Source of the DNA: RHKX01 sp963745755 | GTDB taxonomy: Bacteria; Actinomycetota; Thermoleophilia; Solirubrobacterales; 70-9 | Assembly (NCBI GenBank): GCA_963745755.1 | Contig: CAVUYP010000001.1 | Coordinates: 1,798,001 to 1,862,000 of the forward strand | DNA: 64,000 nucleotides | Direction: 5' to 3' | Part shown: positions 16,716 through 28,122 of the stretch, one piece after another | Position numbering within the stretch: position 1 is the first letter of the stretch | Layout: the number at the start of each line of letters is the position of its first letter | Position numbers and translations under genes: made by a program | The notes under the pieces: generated by a model | What the model saw: the letters and a program-made list of their open reading frames with translations, nothing else | Database searches by the model: none | What the model was told of the DNA's origin: nothing

Positions 16716-17717
16716 GTGGCGCATATGCGGACCCGATCCCGATCGCTGGCCCAGCAGGTCGCCGTCGTCGCCGCCCGGCAGCACGGGGTGATCAGTCGGC
16801 GCCAGCTTCGCGAGCTTGGAGCGCCGGCGTCGCGGGTTCAGCGCTGGGCGGCGGACGGCCACCTGCACCGCGTCTTCCGCGGCGTCTACGCGGTCGGGCA
16901 CGCCCGGATCTCCGCCGAGGGCCGCTGGATGGCCGCGGTCCTGGCCTGCGGCCCGGGCGCCTTCCTCAGCCACGGGCCCGGCGGGCAGCTGCTCGGCATC
17001 GTCGGCCGGCGCGAGCGACCGGCACTGCACGTCTCGCTTGCCGGCGGAGCTGATCGCAGCCCCGCCGGCATCGTCACCCACCGCCCCCGCGAGCTCGAGC
17101 CGGCCGACACGACCGTCCGCCACGGCATTCCGGTGACGACCGGCACCCGCACCGTCTGGGACCTGGCGGCCACGCTGACGGCGCTACAGACACGCCGCGC
17201 CTTCGAGCAGGCCGAGAAGCTCGGGCTGCTCGACCGCTCCCGCTTGGGGGCGCTGCGCACCGCGGCGCCGAACCGGCGCGGCGCCGGCGTCGTCCGCGCC
17301 CTCCTCGCCGAGCGGCAGCTGCCGCTCGCGGAGACGCGCTCACGCCTCGAGGAGATCGTCCTCGAGATCTGCCACGACGCCGGCCTGCCGCTGCCGCTCG
17401 TCAACGTGCCGCTGCTCGGCTGGGAGGTCGACTTCCTCTGGCCGGCGGCGCAGCTCGTCGTCGAGGCCGACGGCGGCGACCACCTGCTCGCGGCGCGGCG
17501 CGATCGCGACAACGAGCGCGACGCCGCACTCGGACGGGCCGGCTACCTCGTCCGCCGCTTTTCGTTCCCGGCGACGCGCGATCGCGACGCCGTCGCCGCT
17601 GAGCTGCGCGGGCTCCTCGCCGAGCGGCTCGGCGGAGCGGCCGCGGTCAGCCGCCGATCGCGACCATCCGCTCGATCGGGATCCGCGCCTTCGCGGCGAT
17701 CTCGGACGCGACCTTGA
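16716..17717 (+). CDS. AbiEi-like winged-helix plus DUF559 nuclease-fold protein
   Basis: 333 residues. Residues 10-60 (QQVAVVAARQHGVISRRQL then LHRVFRGVYAVGH) match the N-terminal winged helix of type IV antitoxin AbiEi. The middle part is AbiEi-like (GIPVTTGTRTVWDLA). Residues about 225-300 (WEVDFLWPAAQLVVEADGG then RDRDNERDAALGRAGYLVRRFSF) match DUF559, a Vsr-like PD-(D/E)XK endonuclease fold. No AbiEii toxin gene is adjacent, so toxin-antitoxin function is not supported. The last 24 codons overlap nadA antisense and are unlike family C-termini. The start may be GTG 16716 or ATG 16725. Confidence 0.75.
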   Translation: MAHMRTRSRSLAQQVAVVAARQHGVISRRQLRELGAPASRVQRWAADGHLHRVFRGVYAVGHARISAEGRWMAAVLACGPGAFLSHGPGGQLLGIVGRRERPALHVSLAGGADRSPAGIVTHRPRELEPADTTVRHGIPVTTGTRTVWDLAATLTALQTRRAFEQAEKLGLLDRSRLGALRTAAPNRRGAGVVRALLAERQLPLAETRSRLEEIVLEICHDAGLPLPLVNVPLLGWEVDFLWPAAQLVVEADGGDHLLAARRDRDNERDAALGRAGYLVRRFSFPATRDRDAVAAELRGLLAERLGGAAAVSRRSRPSARSGSAPSRRSRTRP

Positions 17718-18699
17718 CCTCGCCGGTCATGTCGCGCAGGCAGTCACGGAGCTTCGGCAGCGTGATCATCTTCATGTACTTGCAGAAGGCCATCCGATTG
17801 GCGGCGATCAGCTCGGCGTCCGGGGCGGCCTGCTCGAGCGGGTAGAGCATCCCGGTCTCGGTCGCGACGATGAACGAGCCGCCCGGGTTCTGCTCGACGT
17901 GCTGGAGCATCCCCGAGGTCGAGAGCATGTGGACGCCGTCGCCGGCGACGTCGCCGGCGGCGACGTACTCCATCGCCTGCGTGGAGCAGCCGCACTCGGG
18001 ATGGATCAGGAACTCGGCCTCGGGATGCTCGGCCCGCATCGCCGTGATGTCGTCGGGACGGATGCCGGCATGGACGTGGCACTCGCCGTCCCAGACGTGG
18101 AAGCGGGCGCGCCGCTCGGGATCGTCGATCAGGCCGGTCTCGCGCTCGACGAAGGCACCGAGCCACATGTCGGGCCCGAACAGGATCTCGGTCTCCGGTC
18201 CGTGCTCCTGCCAGATGTGGTCGACGACGTCGACCGCGTTCGAGGAGGTGCAGCAGTAGTCGGTCTCGGCCTTCACCTCGGCCGACGTGTTCACGTACAT
18301 GACGACGAGGGCACCGGGATGTTCGGCCTTCCAGGCCCGCAGCTGATCGGCGGTGATCGAGTCGGCCAGCGAGCAGCCGGCGTTCAGGTCGGGGATCAGC
18401 ACCGTCTTCTCCGGCGACAGGACCGAGGCGGTCTCGGCCATGAAGTGGACGCCGCAGAAGGCGATCACCGACGCCTCGGTGGCCGCCGCCGCACGCGACA
18501 GCCCGAGCGAGTCGCCGACGTAATCGGCGAGGTCCTGAAGCTCGGGAAGCTCATAGTTGTGGGCGAGGATGACGGCATCGCGCTGCTTCGCCAGCTCCTT
18601 GACCTCGGCGGTCAGCTCGGCGATCTCGGCGACGGACAGCCCGCCGGAGGAGCCCGGCAACGCCGAGGGCGGTCCTTGGATAGTCGGGAGTTCCTGCAT
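17647..18699 (-). CDS. nadA: quinolinate synthase NadA
   Basis: 350 residues. Family motifs: AVILAHNYELPELQDLADYV, VIAFCGVHFMAETASVL, PDLNAGCSLADSI, DYCCTSSNAVDVV, HPECGCSTQAMEY and ATETGMLYPLEQAAP. The three [4Fe-4S] ligands are the conserved Cys in CGVHF, CCTSSN and ECGC. It condenses iminoaspartate with dihydroxyacetone phosphate to quinolinate in NAD synthesis. GGGAGG lies 6 nt before the ATG; TAGACT at 18792-18797 (minus) could be its -10 box. nadC lies beyond mutM; no nadB is visible here. The 3' end overlaps the AbiEi-like gene by 71 bp. Confidence 0.96.
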   Translation of the reverse strand: MQELPTIQGPPSALPGSSGGLSVAEIAELTAEVKELAKQRDAVILAHNYELPELQDLADYVGDSLGLSRAAAATEASVIAFCGVHFMAETASVLSPEKTVLIPDLNAGCSLADSITADQLRAWKAEHPGALVVMYVNTSAEVKAETDYCCTSSNAVDVVDHIWQEHGPETEILFGPDMWLGAFVERETGLIDDPERRARFHVWDGECHVHAGIRPDDITAMRAEHPEAEFLIHPECGCSTQAMEYVAAGDVAGDGVHMLSTSGMLQHVEQNPGGSFIVATETGMLYPLEQAAPDAELIAANRMAFCKYMKMITLPKLRDCLRDMTGEVKVASEIAAKARIPIERMVAIGG

Positions 18700-18881
18700 C
18701 GGTACCTCCCACCCTTCTCGGGCGGCCTGATCCTTGATGTTCGCCAGCCGCCGGAGAGCCGCACGGACGGGCGAATGACAGCTACGAGTCTAGCGAGCGC
18801 CGGCCGGCCGCCGACTCGCTCCGCGACTTCGTGGCCGCGGCGGCGGCCGCCGTCAGCCGTTTCGCGATGACCGCGCTGATC

Positions 18882-18887
18882 TACGCT
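18882..18887 (+). promoter_or_regulatory. candidate leaderless promoter, mutM
   Basis: TACGCT ends 6 nt before the GTG start of mutM at 18894. Confidence 0.5.
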
Positions 18888-18893
18888 GACCGG

Positions 18894-19748
18894 GTGCCGG
18901 AACTGCCCGAGGTCGAGATCGCCACTCGCCGCATCGAGGAGGCTCTGAAGGGCGCGGAGGTCGAATCCGCGCTGGCGCCGGGAATGGTCGCCCTGAAGAG
19001 CGTCAAGCCGCCGCTCGAGGCGATCGTCGGCAAGACGGTCCACGGCGTCGGCCGGGCCGGGAAGATGCCGGTCGTCGGGTTCGGGGCCGACGGCGAGCTC
19101 GTCCTGCTCGTCCACTTGATGTCCGCCGGCCGGTTGCAGGTGTTCGACGAGCGGGCCTCCCTGCGCGACCGCCGCTCCCGGGTCCTGGTTCGCTTCGCCG
19201 ACGGGCGCGAGCTGCGGTTGCGCGAGTTCGGCACCAAGCAGCGCGCCTGGGCGAAGCTGCTCGCCGCCGCCGACCTCGAGGGCGACGAGATGGTCGCGAC
19301 GCTCGGGCCGGAGGCCTGGCCGGCGCCGCCCACCGAGCAGCTCGCCGCGATCCTCGACCAGCCGCGCCACCTGCACCCGCTGCTCCGCGACCAGCGGACG
19401 ATCGCCGGCATCGGCCGCTCCTGGGTCGACGAGATCCTCTGGGAGGCGCGTCTCTCGCCGTTCAAGAAGGGTGCCGACCTCGGCGACGACGAGGTCGAGC
19501 GCCTCCACGCCGCTCTCGCCGTCCTCGGCGGCGCCATCGACCACTACGAGGAGGTGATCGGCGCCAAGGTCCCCGACAAGATGCCGATGCCGCTGCAGGT
19601 CCACCGCCGCGAGGGCGAGCCCTGCCCGCGCTGCGGCGCCCCGATCGCCGCAATCCACTACTCGGAGCGAATCACCTGCTACTGCCCGGACGAGCAGACC
19701 GGCGGCAAGGTCCTCGCCGACCGCCGGCTCTCACGGCTGCTCAAGTAG
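18894..19748 (+). CDS. mutM: formamidopyrimidine-DNA glycosylase family protein
   Basis: 284 residues. The GTG at 18894 is chosen because mature Fpg must begin with the catalytic Pro: PELPEVEIATRR follows directly. Lys in GRAGKMPVV, the H2TH region (RTIAGIGRSWVDEILWEA) and a C-terminal zinc-finger region complete the fold. The enzyme excises oxidised purines and cuts the DNA strand by beta/delta elimination. Oddity: the finger reads CPRC near residue 243 and then TCYCPDEQ, where families have YCPxCQ; the last zinc Cys is Glu, with an extra Cys two residues before the third. The DNA-contact arm may bind zinc differently. It is divergent from nadA. Confidence 0.9.
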   Translation: MPELPEVEIATRRIEEALKGAEVESALAPGMVALKSVKPPLEAIVGKTVHGVGRAGKMPVVGFGADGELVLLVHLMSAGRLQVFDERASLRDRRSRVLVRFADGRELRLREFGTKQRAWAKLLAAADLEGDEMVATLGPEAWPAPPTEQLAAILDQPRHLHPLLRDQRTIAGIGRSWVDEILWEARLSPFKKGADLGDDEVERLHAALAVLGGAIDHYEEVIGAKVPDKMPMPLQVHRREGEPCPRCGAPIAAIHYSERITCYCPDEQTGGKVLADRRLSRLLK

Positions 19749-19805
19749 GCGCCCGGAGGGCTTGCCGGAGCTCCTACCGGAGACCGGATGTCCGGGCCGG
19801 CGCCG

Positions 19806-20657
19806 CTAGGCCTCGAGCAGCATCGAGAGATCGAGGGCCGGCGCCGAGTGGGTCAGCGCGCCGACCGAGATGAAGTCGACGCCGGTCGCCGAGATCGCGC
19901 CGACCGTGTCGAGGTCGACGCCTCCGGAGGCCTCGAGCGCCACCGGCGGCGAGCCTGAGGCGTCGCGGGCCGCGACCGCGGCGCGGAGCCCGTCGAGGTC
20001 CATGTTGTCGAGGAGGAGCCGGGCGGCACCGGAGGCGAGCGCCGCCGCGACCTCGGCCTCGTCCCGGCATTCGACCTCGACCGGCAGCTCCGGATGGGCG
20101 GCGCGGGCGCGGGCGACGGCCTCCTCGAGGCCGCCGGCGAGGGCGACGTGGTTCTCCTTGATCAGGATCGCGTCGTCGAGGCCCATCCGGTGGTTCTGGC
20201 CGCCGCCGGCGCGCACCGCCGCCTTCTCGAGCGTGCGCAGCAGCGGCGTCGTCTTGCGGGTGTCGAGGATCACCGCCCGACCGCCCCCCGATCGCGCGGC
20301 GGCGACGAAGCGGGCGGTCAGCGTCGCGACACCCGACAGGTGGCCGAGCAGGTTCAGCGCCACCCGCTCGCCGGCGAGCAGCGCCCGGGCCGGGCCGGCG
20401 ACGAGCGCGATCTGCCGTGGCACGGTCTCCGACCAGGTGCCCTCGACGACGAGCTTGTCGAGGTCGCCGGCGTTGGTGAGCCGGAACGCCTCGGCGGCGA
20501 CGTCGAGGCCGAAGACGACGCCGGGCTGCTTCTGGACGATCTTCGCCCGGCCCCGCGCGTCGGCGGGAACGGTCGCGTCGGTCGTGAGATCGCCGTCGCC
20601 GAGGTCTTCGGCAAGCGCCTTCGCCACCAGCTCGGTGACCACGGCGTCGATGCTCAC
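19806..20657 (-). CDS. nadC: nicotinate-nucleotide pyrophosphorylase (carboxylating) NadC
   Basis: 283 residues from GTG 20657, which overlaps the prfB stop by 4 bp (GTGA). Motifs: EDLGDGDLTTDATVPA at the N-terminus, LNLLGHLSGVATLTARFV, the substrate-binding ILDTRKTTPLLRTLEKAAV, GGGQNHRMGLDDAILIKENH, VEVECRDEAEVAAAL, LLLDNMDLD and EASGGVDLDTVGAISATGVD. It converts quinolinate and PRPP to nicotinate mononucleotide, the step after NadA. It is probably translated from the prfB transcript. Confidence 0.95.
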   Translation of the reverse strand: MSIDAVVTELVAKALAEDLGDGDLTTDATVPADARGRAKIVQKQPGVVFGLDVAAEAFRLTNAGDLDKLVVEGTWSETVPRQIALVAGPARALLAGERVALNLLGHLSGVATLTARFVAAARSGGGRAVILDTRKTTPLLRTLEKAAVRAGGGQNHRMGLDDAILIKENHVALAGGLEEAVARARAAHPELPVEVECRDEAEVAAALASGAARLLLDNMDLDGLRAAVAARDASGSPPVALEASGGVDLDTVGAISATGVDFISVGALTHSAPALDLSMLLEA

Positions 20658-21767
20658 GTGGCGGCCTTGCCGGCGGCGCTCTGCAGCAGGTACTCGCGCA
20701 CGAAGCCGTCGAGATCGCCGTCGAGAACGCGCTGGGCGTCGCCGGCCTCGTGACCGGTCCGGTGGTCCTTGACCCGGGTGGTCGGATGGAGCGTGTAGCT
20801 GCGGATCTGCGATCCCCACTCGACGGCTTTCTGCTCGCCGCGGGCGGCGGCCAGCTCCTCCTCGCGCTTGCGCTCCTCCTCGGCGATCAGCCGCGCCCGC
20901 AGCATCTGCATCGCCGTCGCCTTGTTCTGCGTCTGCGAGCGCTCGTTCTGGCATTGCACGACGATCCCGGTCGGCAGGTGGGTGAGCCGGACGGCGGAGT
21001 CGGTCTTGTTGACGTGCTGACCGCCGGCGCCGGACGCCCGGTAGGTGTCGACGCGGATGTCGCCCTCGTCGAGCTCGACGTCGACGTCGTCGGCGACGAG
21101 CGGCGAGACGTCGAGCTGGGCGAAGGCGGTGTGCCGGCGCGACTGCGCGTCGAACGGCGAGATCCGGACGAGCCGGTGGACGCCGCGCTCGGCCGCGAAC
21201 AGCCCGTAGGCGTTCTCGCCGCGGACCAGGAAGGTCGCCGACTTCAGGCCCGCCTCCTCGCCCTCGGAGGCCTCCTTCATCTCGACCTCGAAGCCGCGCG
21301 CCTCCGCCCAGCGCAGATACATGCGCAGCAGCATCTCGGTCCAGTCCTGGGAGTCGGTGCCGCCGGCGCCGGAGCGGATCGTGACCAGCGCGTCGCCGGC
21401 GTCGTGCTCGCCACTGAACAGCCGCTGCTCCTCGAGCTCGGCCAGCCGCGAGCCGATCGAGTCGAGCTGGGCGTCGAGCTCGGCCGCCATCTCCTCGTCC
21501 TCGGCCGCCATCTCGGCGAGGTCGCCGAGATCGTCGACGTCGGCCGCGAGGCCCTCCCAGAGATCGATCTTGCGCTTTGTGCGGGTGTGCTCGGCGGACG
21601 TCCTCGCGGCCCGCTCCTGGTCATCCCAGAATCCCGGCGCCTGCATCTCGCCCTCGAGGCGCTCGACCTCGGCCCTCAGTTGATCGGGGTCAAAGGTAGT
21701 CCCGGAGCAGCGTCAACTGCTCGCGGACCTCCGCGATGCGGGCGTTGATGTCGGGCGCCTCGCTCAT
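20654..21767 (-). CDS. prfB: peptide chain release factor 2 (with programmed +1 frameshift)
   Basis: 370 residues when read as two joined frames: 25 codons from ATG 21767 to CTT, then +1 across an in-frame TGA into the main frame (21691 to 20654). The zero-frame N-terminus MSEAPDINARIAEV is followed by DPDQLRAEVERLEGEMQ after the shift, restoring a normal RF2 start. The codon-recognition tripeptide SPF (RISPFDAQSRR) marks RF2 rather than RF1, and GAGGQHVNKTDSAVRL holds the catalytic GGQ. RF2 reads UGA/UAA and releases the peptide. A TAGCCT box 9 nt before the ATG suggests a leaderless start. Confidence 0.95.
21689..21695 (-). other. RF2 autoregulatory +1 recoding site
   Basis: The minus strand reads CTT TGA C, the classical RF2 slip site: Leu codon, in-frame UGA, then C. 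CGGGAC lies 3 nt upstream of CTT and can act as the internal Shine-Dalgarno-like element. When RF2 is scarce, ribosomes pause at the UGA and slip to GAC, making more RF2. Confidence 0.93.
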
Positions 21768-21776
21768 CGGCGAGGG

Positions 21777-21782
21777 AGGCTA
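21777..21782 (-). promoter_or_regulatory. candidate leaderless promoter, prfB
   Basis: TAGCCT (minus strand) ends 9 nt before the prfB ATG at 21767; there is no Shine-Dalgarno sequence. Confidence 0.4.
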
Positions 21783-21820
21783 CCGCGCGGCCCCGCGCGG
21801 AGCGGGAAGCGACGCCCGGA

Positions 21821-22630
21821 CTAGGCGGACCGCGACGCCGTCGTGACCGAGAAGATCCTGTATCCGTCGTCCTCGAAGACCAGCTGCAGGGTCGCCGACC
21901 GGCCGTCCAGCGCGCCGCCGCTGAGCTCGACCTCGGCGGTCGCGAGAACTCCGGCGACGCCGTAGACGTCGCGAAAGTCGACTGCACCCGCGCGCCGGGC
22001 CTCCCGCTGGGCGCGCCCGCAGCGCTCGACGCTGCCGCCGAACTGCTGCTCGAGATAGACGGATGCAATCGCCTCCTCGCAGACCCGGGCGCCGTCGCCG
22101 GAGACCGAGGCGAGCTCGACGGTCTCGCGCACCCGTTGCTCGTCGGCGGCGGGCAGGATCCGCGCGCAGGCGGTCAGGCCCATCTGCTCGCCGAGGTCGT
22201 CGCGCTCCTTCAGCAGCTCCTCGATCCCGACCGCCGCGGCCGTCATCGTCTCGGCATCCTCGCGCTTCGCCGCCAGCTGGCGATCGGCGACGAGGGCGAC
22301 CGCCCGGCGGCGGTTGTCGAGGTACTCGGACCAGGTCTCGGCGGAATCCTCGGGGGGATTCAGCGCCTCGAGCTCGTCGAGCGCCCGCGCGCCCGACTGC
22401 CGGAGCGCCGCCATCTGCTCGGCGGCGGCGGCGAAGTCGCCGGTCGGGCCGGCGGCGAGCCCGATCTCGGCCTGCTCGCGGGTCGATTCGGTGCAGATCG
22501 CCTCGGCATCGGCAGCGAAGTCCTCGCCGGAGTCCTCGCCGCCGCAGGCGGCGAGCGTCGCGACTGCGGCCGCCGATGCCAACAACGCGGCGACGCAGCG
22601 CGGCCGCAACGGCTTGCCGGGAGGCGCCAT
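21821..22630 (-). CDS. putative lipoprotein of unknown function
   Basis: 269 residues. The N-terminus is a lipoprotein signal peptide ending in the lipobox LAAC (Cys near residue 29), then an acidic linker GGEDSGEDFAA. The body is helical (repeated Ala/Glu/Leu/Arg, residues 40-190) with four more Cys (ICTES, LTACA, RVCEE, ERCGR), and a C-terminal beta segment (TLQLVFEDDGYRIFSVTT) resembling small NTF2-like or lumazine-binding folds. It should be anchored on the outer face of the membrane. TAGATT ends 6 nt before the ATG. Confidence 0.72.
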   Translation of the reverse strand: MAPPGKPLRPRCVAALLASAAAVATLAACGGEDSGEDFAADAEAICTESTREQAEIGLAAGPTGDFAAAAEQMAALRQSGARALDELEALNPPEDSAETWSEYLDNRRRAVALVADRQLAAKREDAETMTAAAVGIEELLKERDDLGEQMGLTACARILPAADEQRVRETVELASVSGDGARVCEEAIASVYLEQQFGGSVERCGRAQREARRAGAVDFRDVYGVAGVLATAEVELSGGALDGRSATLQLVFEDDGYRIFSVTTASRSA

Positions 22631-22636
22631 CCGGGA

Positions 22637-22642
22637 AATCTA
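22637..22642 (-). promoter_or_regulatory. candidate leaderless promoter, lipoprotein gene
   Basis: TAGATT (minus strand) ends 6 nt before the ATG at 22630. Confidence 0.5.
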
Positions 22643-22668
22643 TCCCGTCGCCGGCCGGGCCGGCGCCG

Positions 22669-23730
22669 TCAGCGGGGCGGCAGCTTGACGACTTGATCGC
22701 TGCTGACGACGTCGCCGGCGGCGTCGCGGAGCTTCAGGCTCAGCTTCGCCCTGCCCTTGCCGGCCTTGCGCCGGACCGGGATCCTGACCCGCTTCTCGCC
22801 GCTGTCGGCGTCGACGCGCACATGCCCGACCCGCTTGCCGGACTTGCGCAACACCGCGTTGACGCGGACCGCCTCGCCGCTGTCGAGCGTCGCGACGACC
22901 TTGCGTCCGCGGCCCCGGGACTTGGCGGCGATCTCGGTCGCCGAGGAGGCGACGACTCCCCCGGCCAGCGGCTGCTCGCCGGGACTCAGCTCGTAGGCGC
23001 CCCAGGGCGGGTTTGCGTTGACGACGCGCCCGTTCTCGCAGGTCGCGAGGAAGCTGGCGAACCGGGTGTCGGGGCTCGACGTGACGATCCGGTAGGTGCC
23101 GGCCGGCACCACCGACCAGACGATGCCGCCGTCCTCGGAGGTCTCGGTCTTCGACGCGTCCGGGATCACGAACTCGTTGAAGTAGATCGGGCCGTCGAGC
23201 GCCGGGAACTCGACCGAGGTCGCGCCCGGGACGCCGTGCGGGGTCCGGGCGTGGAACGTGTCGTAGTCGACGCCGCGCACGTTGCGGGCCGATGCGGTGG
23301 TGACGATCACGCACTGCGCCGGCCGGCCGGTCCCCTCGTCGATCGGGACCGAAAGGATCGCCGCGAGGCCGTTGTACTCGGCGTCGCCCGGCGTCTGGAA
23401 GTTGGCGTTCTCGATGTCCTCACCGCGGGTGTGGAACGTCTGCAGGTCGATCTCGTTGTAGCCGTCGGGCGGATCGATGTAGGGGGTCACGTTGGCGTCG
23501 TCGGGGACGTCGAGGGCGTAATCGCCGTTGCCGTCGGTCGTCGCGCTCAGGCCGGGAATCTCCCGGACCTTGATCGTCGCCCCGCTCAGGTAGGTGCTCA
23601 TGTGGTTGAACGCGTAGGCGCGCCCGGAGATCGTCACGGTGTCGGCGGCGCTCGCCGGCGCCGCGAACGCGGCGGCCGCCAATGCGGTGGCGGCGGCAAC
23701 GAGCAGCCGCGCGGTATCGAGTCGCTTCAC
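22669..23730 (-). CDS. secreted protein with carboxypeptidase-regulatory-like beta domain
   Basis: 353 residues from GTG 23730, which has AAAGGA 6 nt upstream and opens a signal peptide (RLLVAAATALAAAAFAAPASA). The mature protein starts with a transthyretin-like beta sandwich: TVTISGRAYAFNHMSTYLSG, TIKVREIPGLSATTDGNGDY, YIDPPDGYNEIDLQTFHTRG. The C-terminal part is Lys/Arg-rich beta sequence (RKVVATLDSGEAVRVNAVL). No catalytic motif is seen, so it is probably an extracellular structural or binding protein. A 207-bp gap to secA holds its promoter; I see no other gene there. Confidence 0.7.
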   Translation of the reverse strand: MKRLDTARLLVAAATALAAAAFAAPASAADTVTISGRAYAFNHMSTYLSGATIKVREIPGLSATTDGNGDYALDVPDDANVTPYIDPPDGYNEIDLQTFHTRGEDIENANFQTPGDAEYNGLAAILSVPIDEGTGRPAQCVIVTTASARNVRGVDYDTFHARTPHGVPGATSVEFPALDGPIYFNEFVIPDASKTETSEDGGIVWSVVPAGTYRIVTSSPDTRFASFLATCENGRVVNANPPWGAYELSPGEQPLAGGVVASSATEIAAKSRGRGRKVVATLDSGEAVRVNAVLRKSGKRVGHVRVDADSGEKRVRIPVRRKAGKGRAKLSLKLRDAAGDVVSSDQVVKLPPR

Positions 23731-23937
23731 TTGGTCCTTTCTCTCAGCCTGCGGCAGATCCGCAGATCGGAAGACGAACCCCCGAGTCAGGCGGCGATCG
23801 TAACGGGCGCATCCGGGCCGGGCGCCGGTGGCGACTACGGGAAGCCGGCACGATCGGCAACTCGCGGCTTCGTCGGCGCCGCGGCAGGCCAATCGCCGTC
23901 GCCGGTCAGCGGGGCTGGGTGCGAGTGGCCGCGGAGC

Positions 23938-26787
<2,850 letters not shown>

Positions 26788-26794
26788 CGCAGTC

Positions 26795-26800
26795 AGAGTA
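26795..26800 (-). promoter_or_regulatory. candidate leaderless promoter, secA
   Basis: TACTCT (minus strand) ends 7 nt before the secA ATG at 26787. Confidence 0.45.
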
Positions 26801-26876
26801 CCGAACGCCCGCTCCGCTCCGGCGGGGATCGCGGGCGGCGGTTCGGCATCTCCCCCGGGGCGGCGGTCGCCGTCGC

Positions 26877-27224
26877 TCAGGCCTCGCGGTTACGCATCCG
26901 TGCGGCGAGCCGCCGCGTTGCGGTCCGCTTGCGGCGCAGCTCACGGTGCCGCTTGACCTGCCGGCGGATGTCGAGCGACACCTCCTTGATCGAGTGGTCC
27001 ATCTTCGCCGAGCGCTCCTCGGCGTGGAGCGTCGCCCGCTTCAGCCGCAGCGTCGCCTCGGCCAGGTACTTCTCGGCGATCGCGGGATTGGACTCCTCGC
27101 GAAGGACGACCTCGAGGCGAGCATGCTCGGAGACCTGGCGGGAAACGCGGTCGAACCGCTTGCGGATCCGTTCCCGGACCTCTCCGTCAACCTCGAAGCC
27201 ACGACCGACGATCTCGATCTGCAC
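26877..27224 (-). CDS. hpf: ribosome hibernation-promoting factor, short form
   Basis: 115 residues from GTG 27224, with GGAGA 5 nt upstream. The sequence is the S30AE domain: VQIEIVGRGFEVDGEVRER, IRKRFDRVSRQVSEHARLEV, EATLRLKRATLHAEERSAKM, then DHSIKEVSLDIRRQVKRHREL and a very basic tail. It binds the 30S decoding region and inhibits translation in stationary phase. Most actinobacteria have the long form with a C-terminal dimerisation domain; that domain is absent here and no fragment of it is seen. Confidence 0.85.
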   Translation of the reverse strand: MQIEIVGRGFEVDGEVRERIRKRFDRVSRQVSEHARLEVVLREESNPAIAEKYLAEATLRLKRATLHAEERSAKMDHSIKEVSLDIRRQVKRHRELRRKRTATRRLAARMRNREA

Positions 27225-27264
27225 GATGTCTCCTCTCTGTCGCCTTCCTTCCGGCGAGCCCATC

Positions 27265-27963
27265 CTATGGACCGCGACGCGAATCGCAAACGGTTCTCCG
27301 TCGCGGCGGAACGGTCGCGATCGCGACCGCAGCGATCCGCTCGGCTCCGGCCCGCCGCAACGCCCGCGCAGAGGCGTCGACCGTCGCTCCGGTGGTGACG
27401 ACGTCGTCGACCAGCAGCACCCGCCGGGGCACCGGCCCGGCGATCGCGATCCGCGGCGGCTGGGCCAGCCGCTGCCCGCGCGGGCGACCGCGCTGGTGGC
27501 GCCGGTCGCGGCGGCGCAGCAGCGGCGCCGCTCGCGTGCCGGTCAGCCGCTCGAGCGCCGCGGCCAGCTCCCAGGCGGGATCGAAACCGCGCCGCAGCGC
27601 CCGGGCCGGAGCGGGCGGAACCGGGACGACCGGCACCTGCAACCAGGCCGCCGGGGCGCGGTCGGCGATCAGCGCCGCCGCGAGCTCGGCGACGACCAGC
27701 AGCCGCGAGAACTTCAGCGCCGCGACGAGCCTTCGCCCGGCCCCCGAGTACTCGAGCGGCGCGAAGCCGCCGTCGATCGCGTCGGCCCGGAACCGGCTCC
27801 CCGGCGCCCGGTCGATCTCGGCCGCGCACCCGCGGCACAGCGCCGGCCCGGCCGCCGCCCGGCCCAGCGCCGCCCGGCAGCACAGGCAACGCGGCGGCGC
27901 GATCGCGGCGAGCAGCTCGGCCTCGAGTTGACGCAGGGTGGGCACCGGCCGAGCATCGCCCAC
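27265..27963 (-). CDS. comF: ComF family phosphoribosyltransferase-like protein
   Basis: 232 residues. An N-terminal zinc ribbon (PPRCLCCRAALG then ALCRGCAAEID) is followed by a phosphoribosyltransferase fold with the PRPP loop VLLVDDVVTTGATVDASARA. VPVPPAPARALRRGFDPAWELA and LRRRDRRHQRGRPRGQR are typical ComF segments. ComF is needed for DNA uptake in competent bacteria; in actinobacteria its role is unknown. It lies directly upstream of hpf-secA on the same strand. Confidence 0.9.
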   Translation of the reverse strand: MGDARPVPTLRQLEAELLAAIAPPRCLCCRAALGRAAAGPALCRGCAAEIDRAPGSRFRADAIDGGFAPLEYSGAGRRLVAALKFSRLLVVAELAAALIADRAPAAWLQVPVVPVPPAPARALRRGFDPAWELAAALERLTGTRAAPLLRRRDRRHQRGRPRGQRLAQPPRIAIAGPVPRRVLLVDDVVTTGATVDASARALRRAGAERIAAVAIATVPPRRRTVCDSRRGP

Positions 27964-28122
27964 GGGGGCGTACCGATCACCGCACTCGCGTGACGACTGC
28001 GCACCGAAAGCGGGCCATTCCAGCGACGGCGAGCGCCACGCCCCCGAACGCCCCGCACCGATCGGGACTCGGTCCGCATCCGCTACACAATCCCGATCAA
28101 TGCCGGCGCCGAAGTGATCTAC

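Noticed and set aside
16716..17717. Complete type IV toxin-antitoxin pair
   Set aside because: No AbiEii-like nucleotidyltransferase gene on either side.
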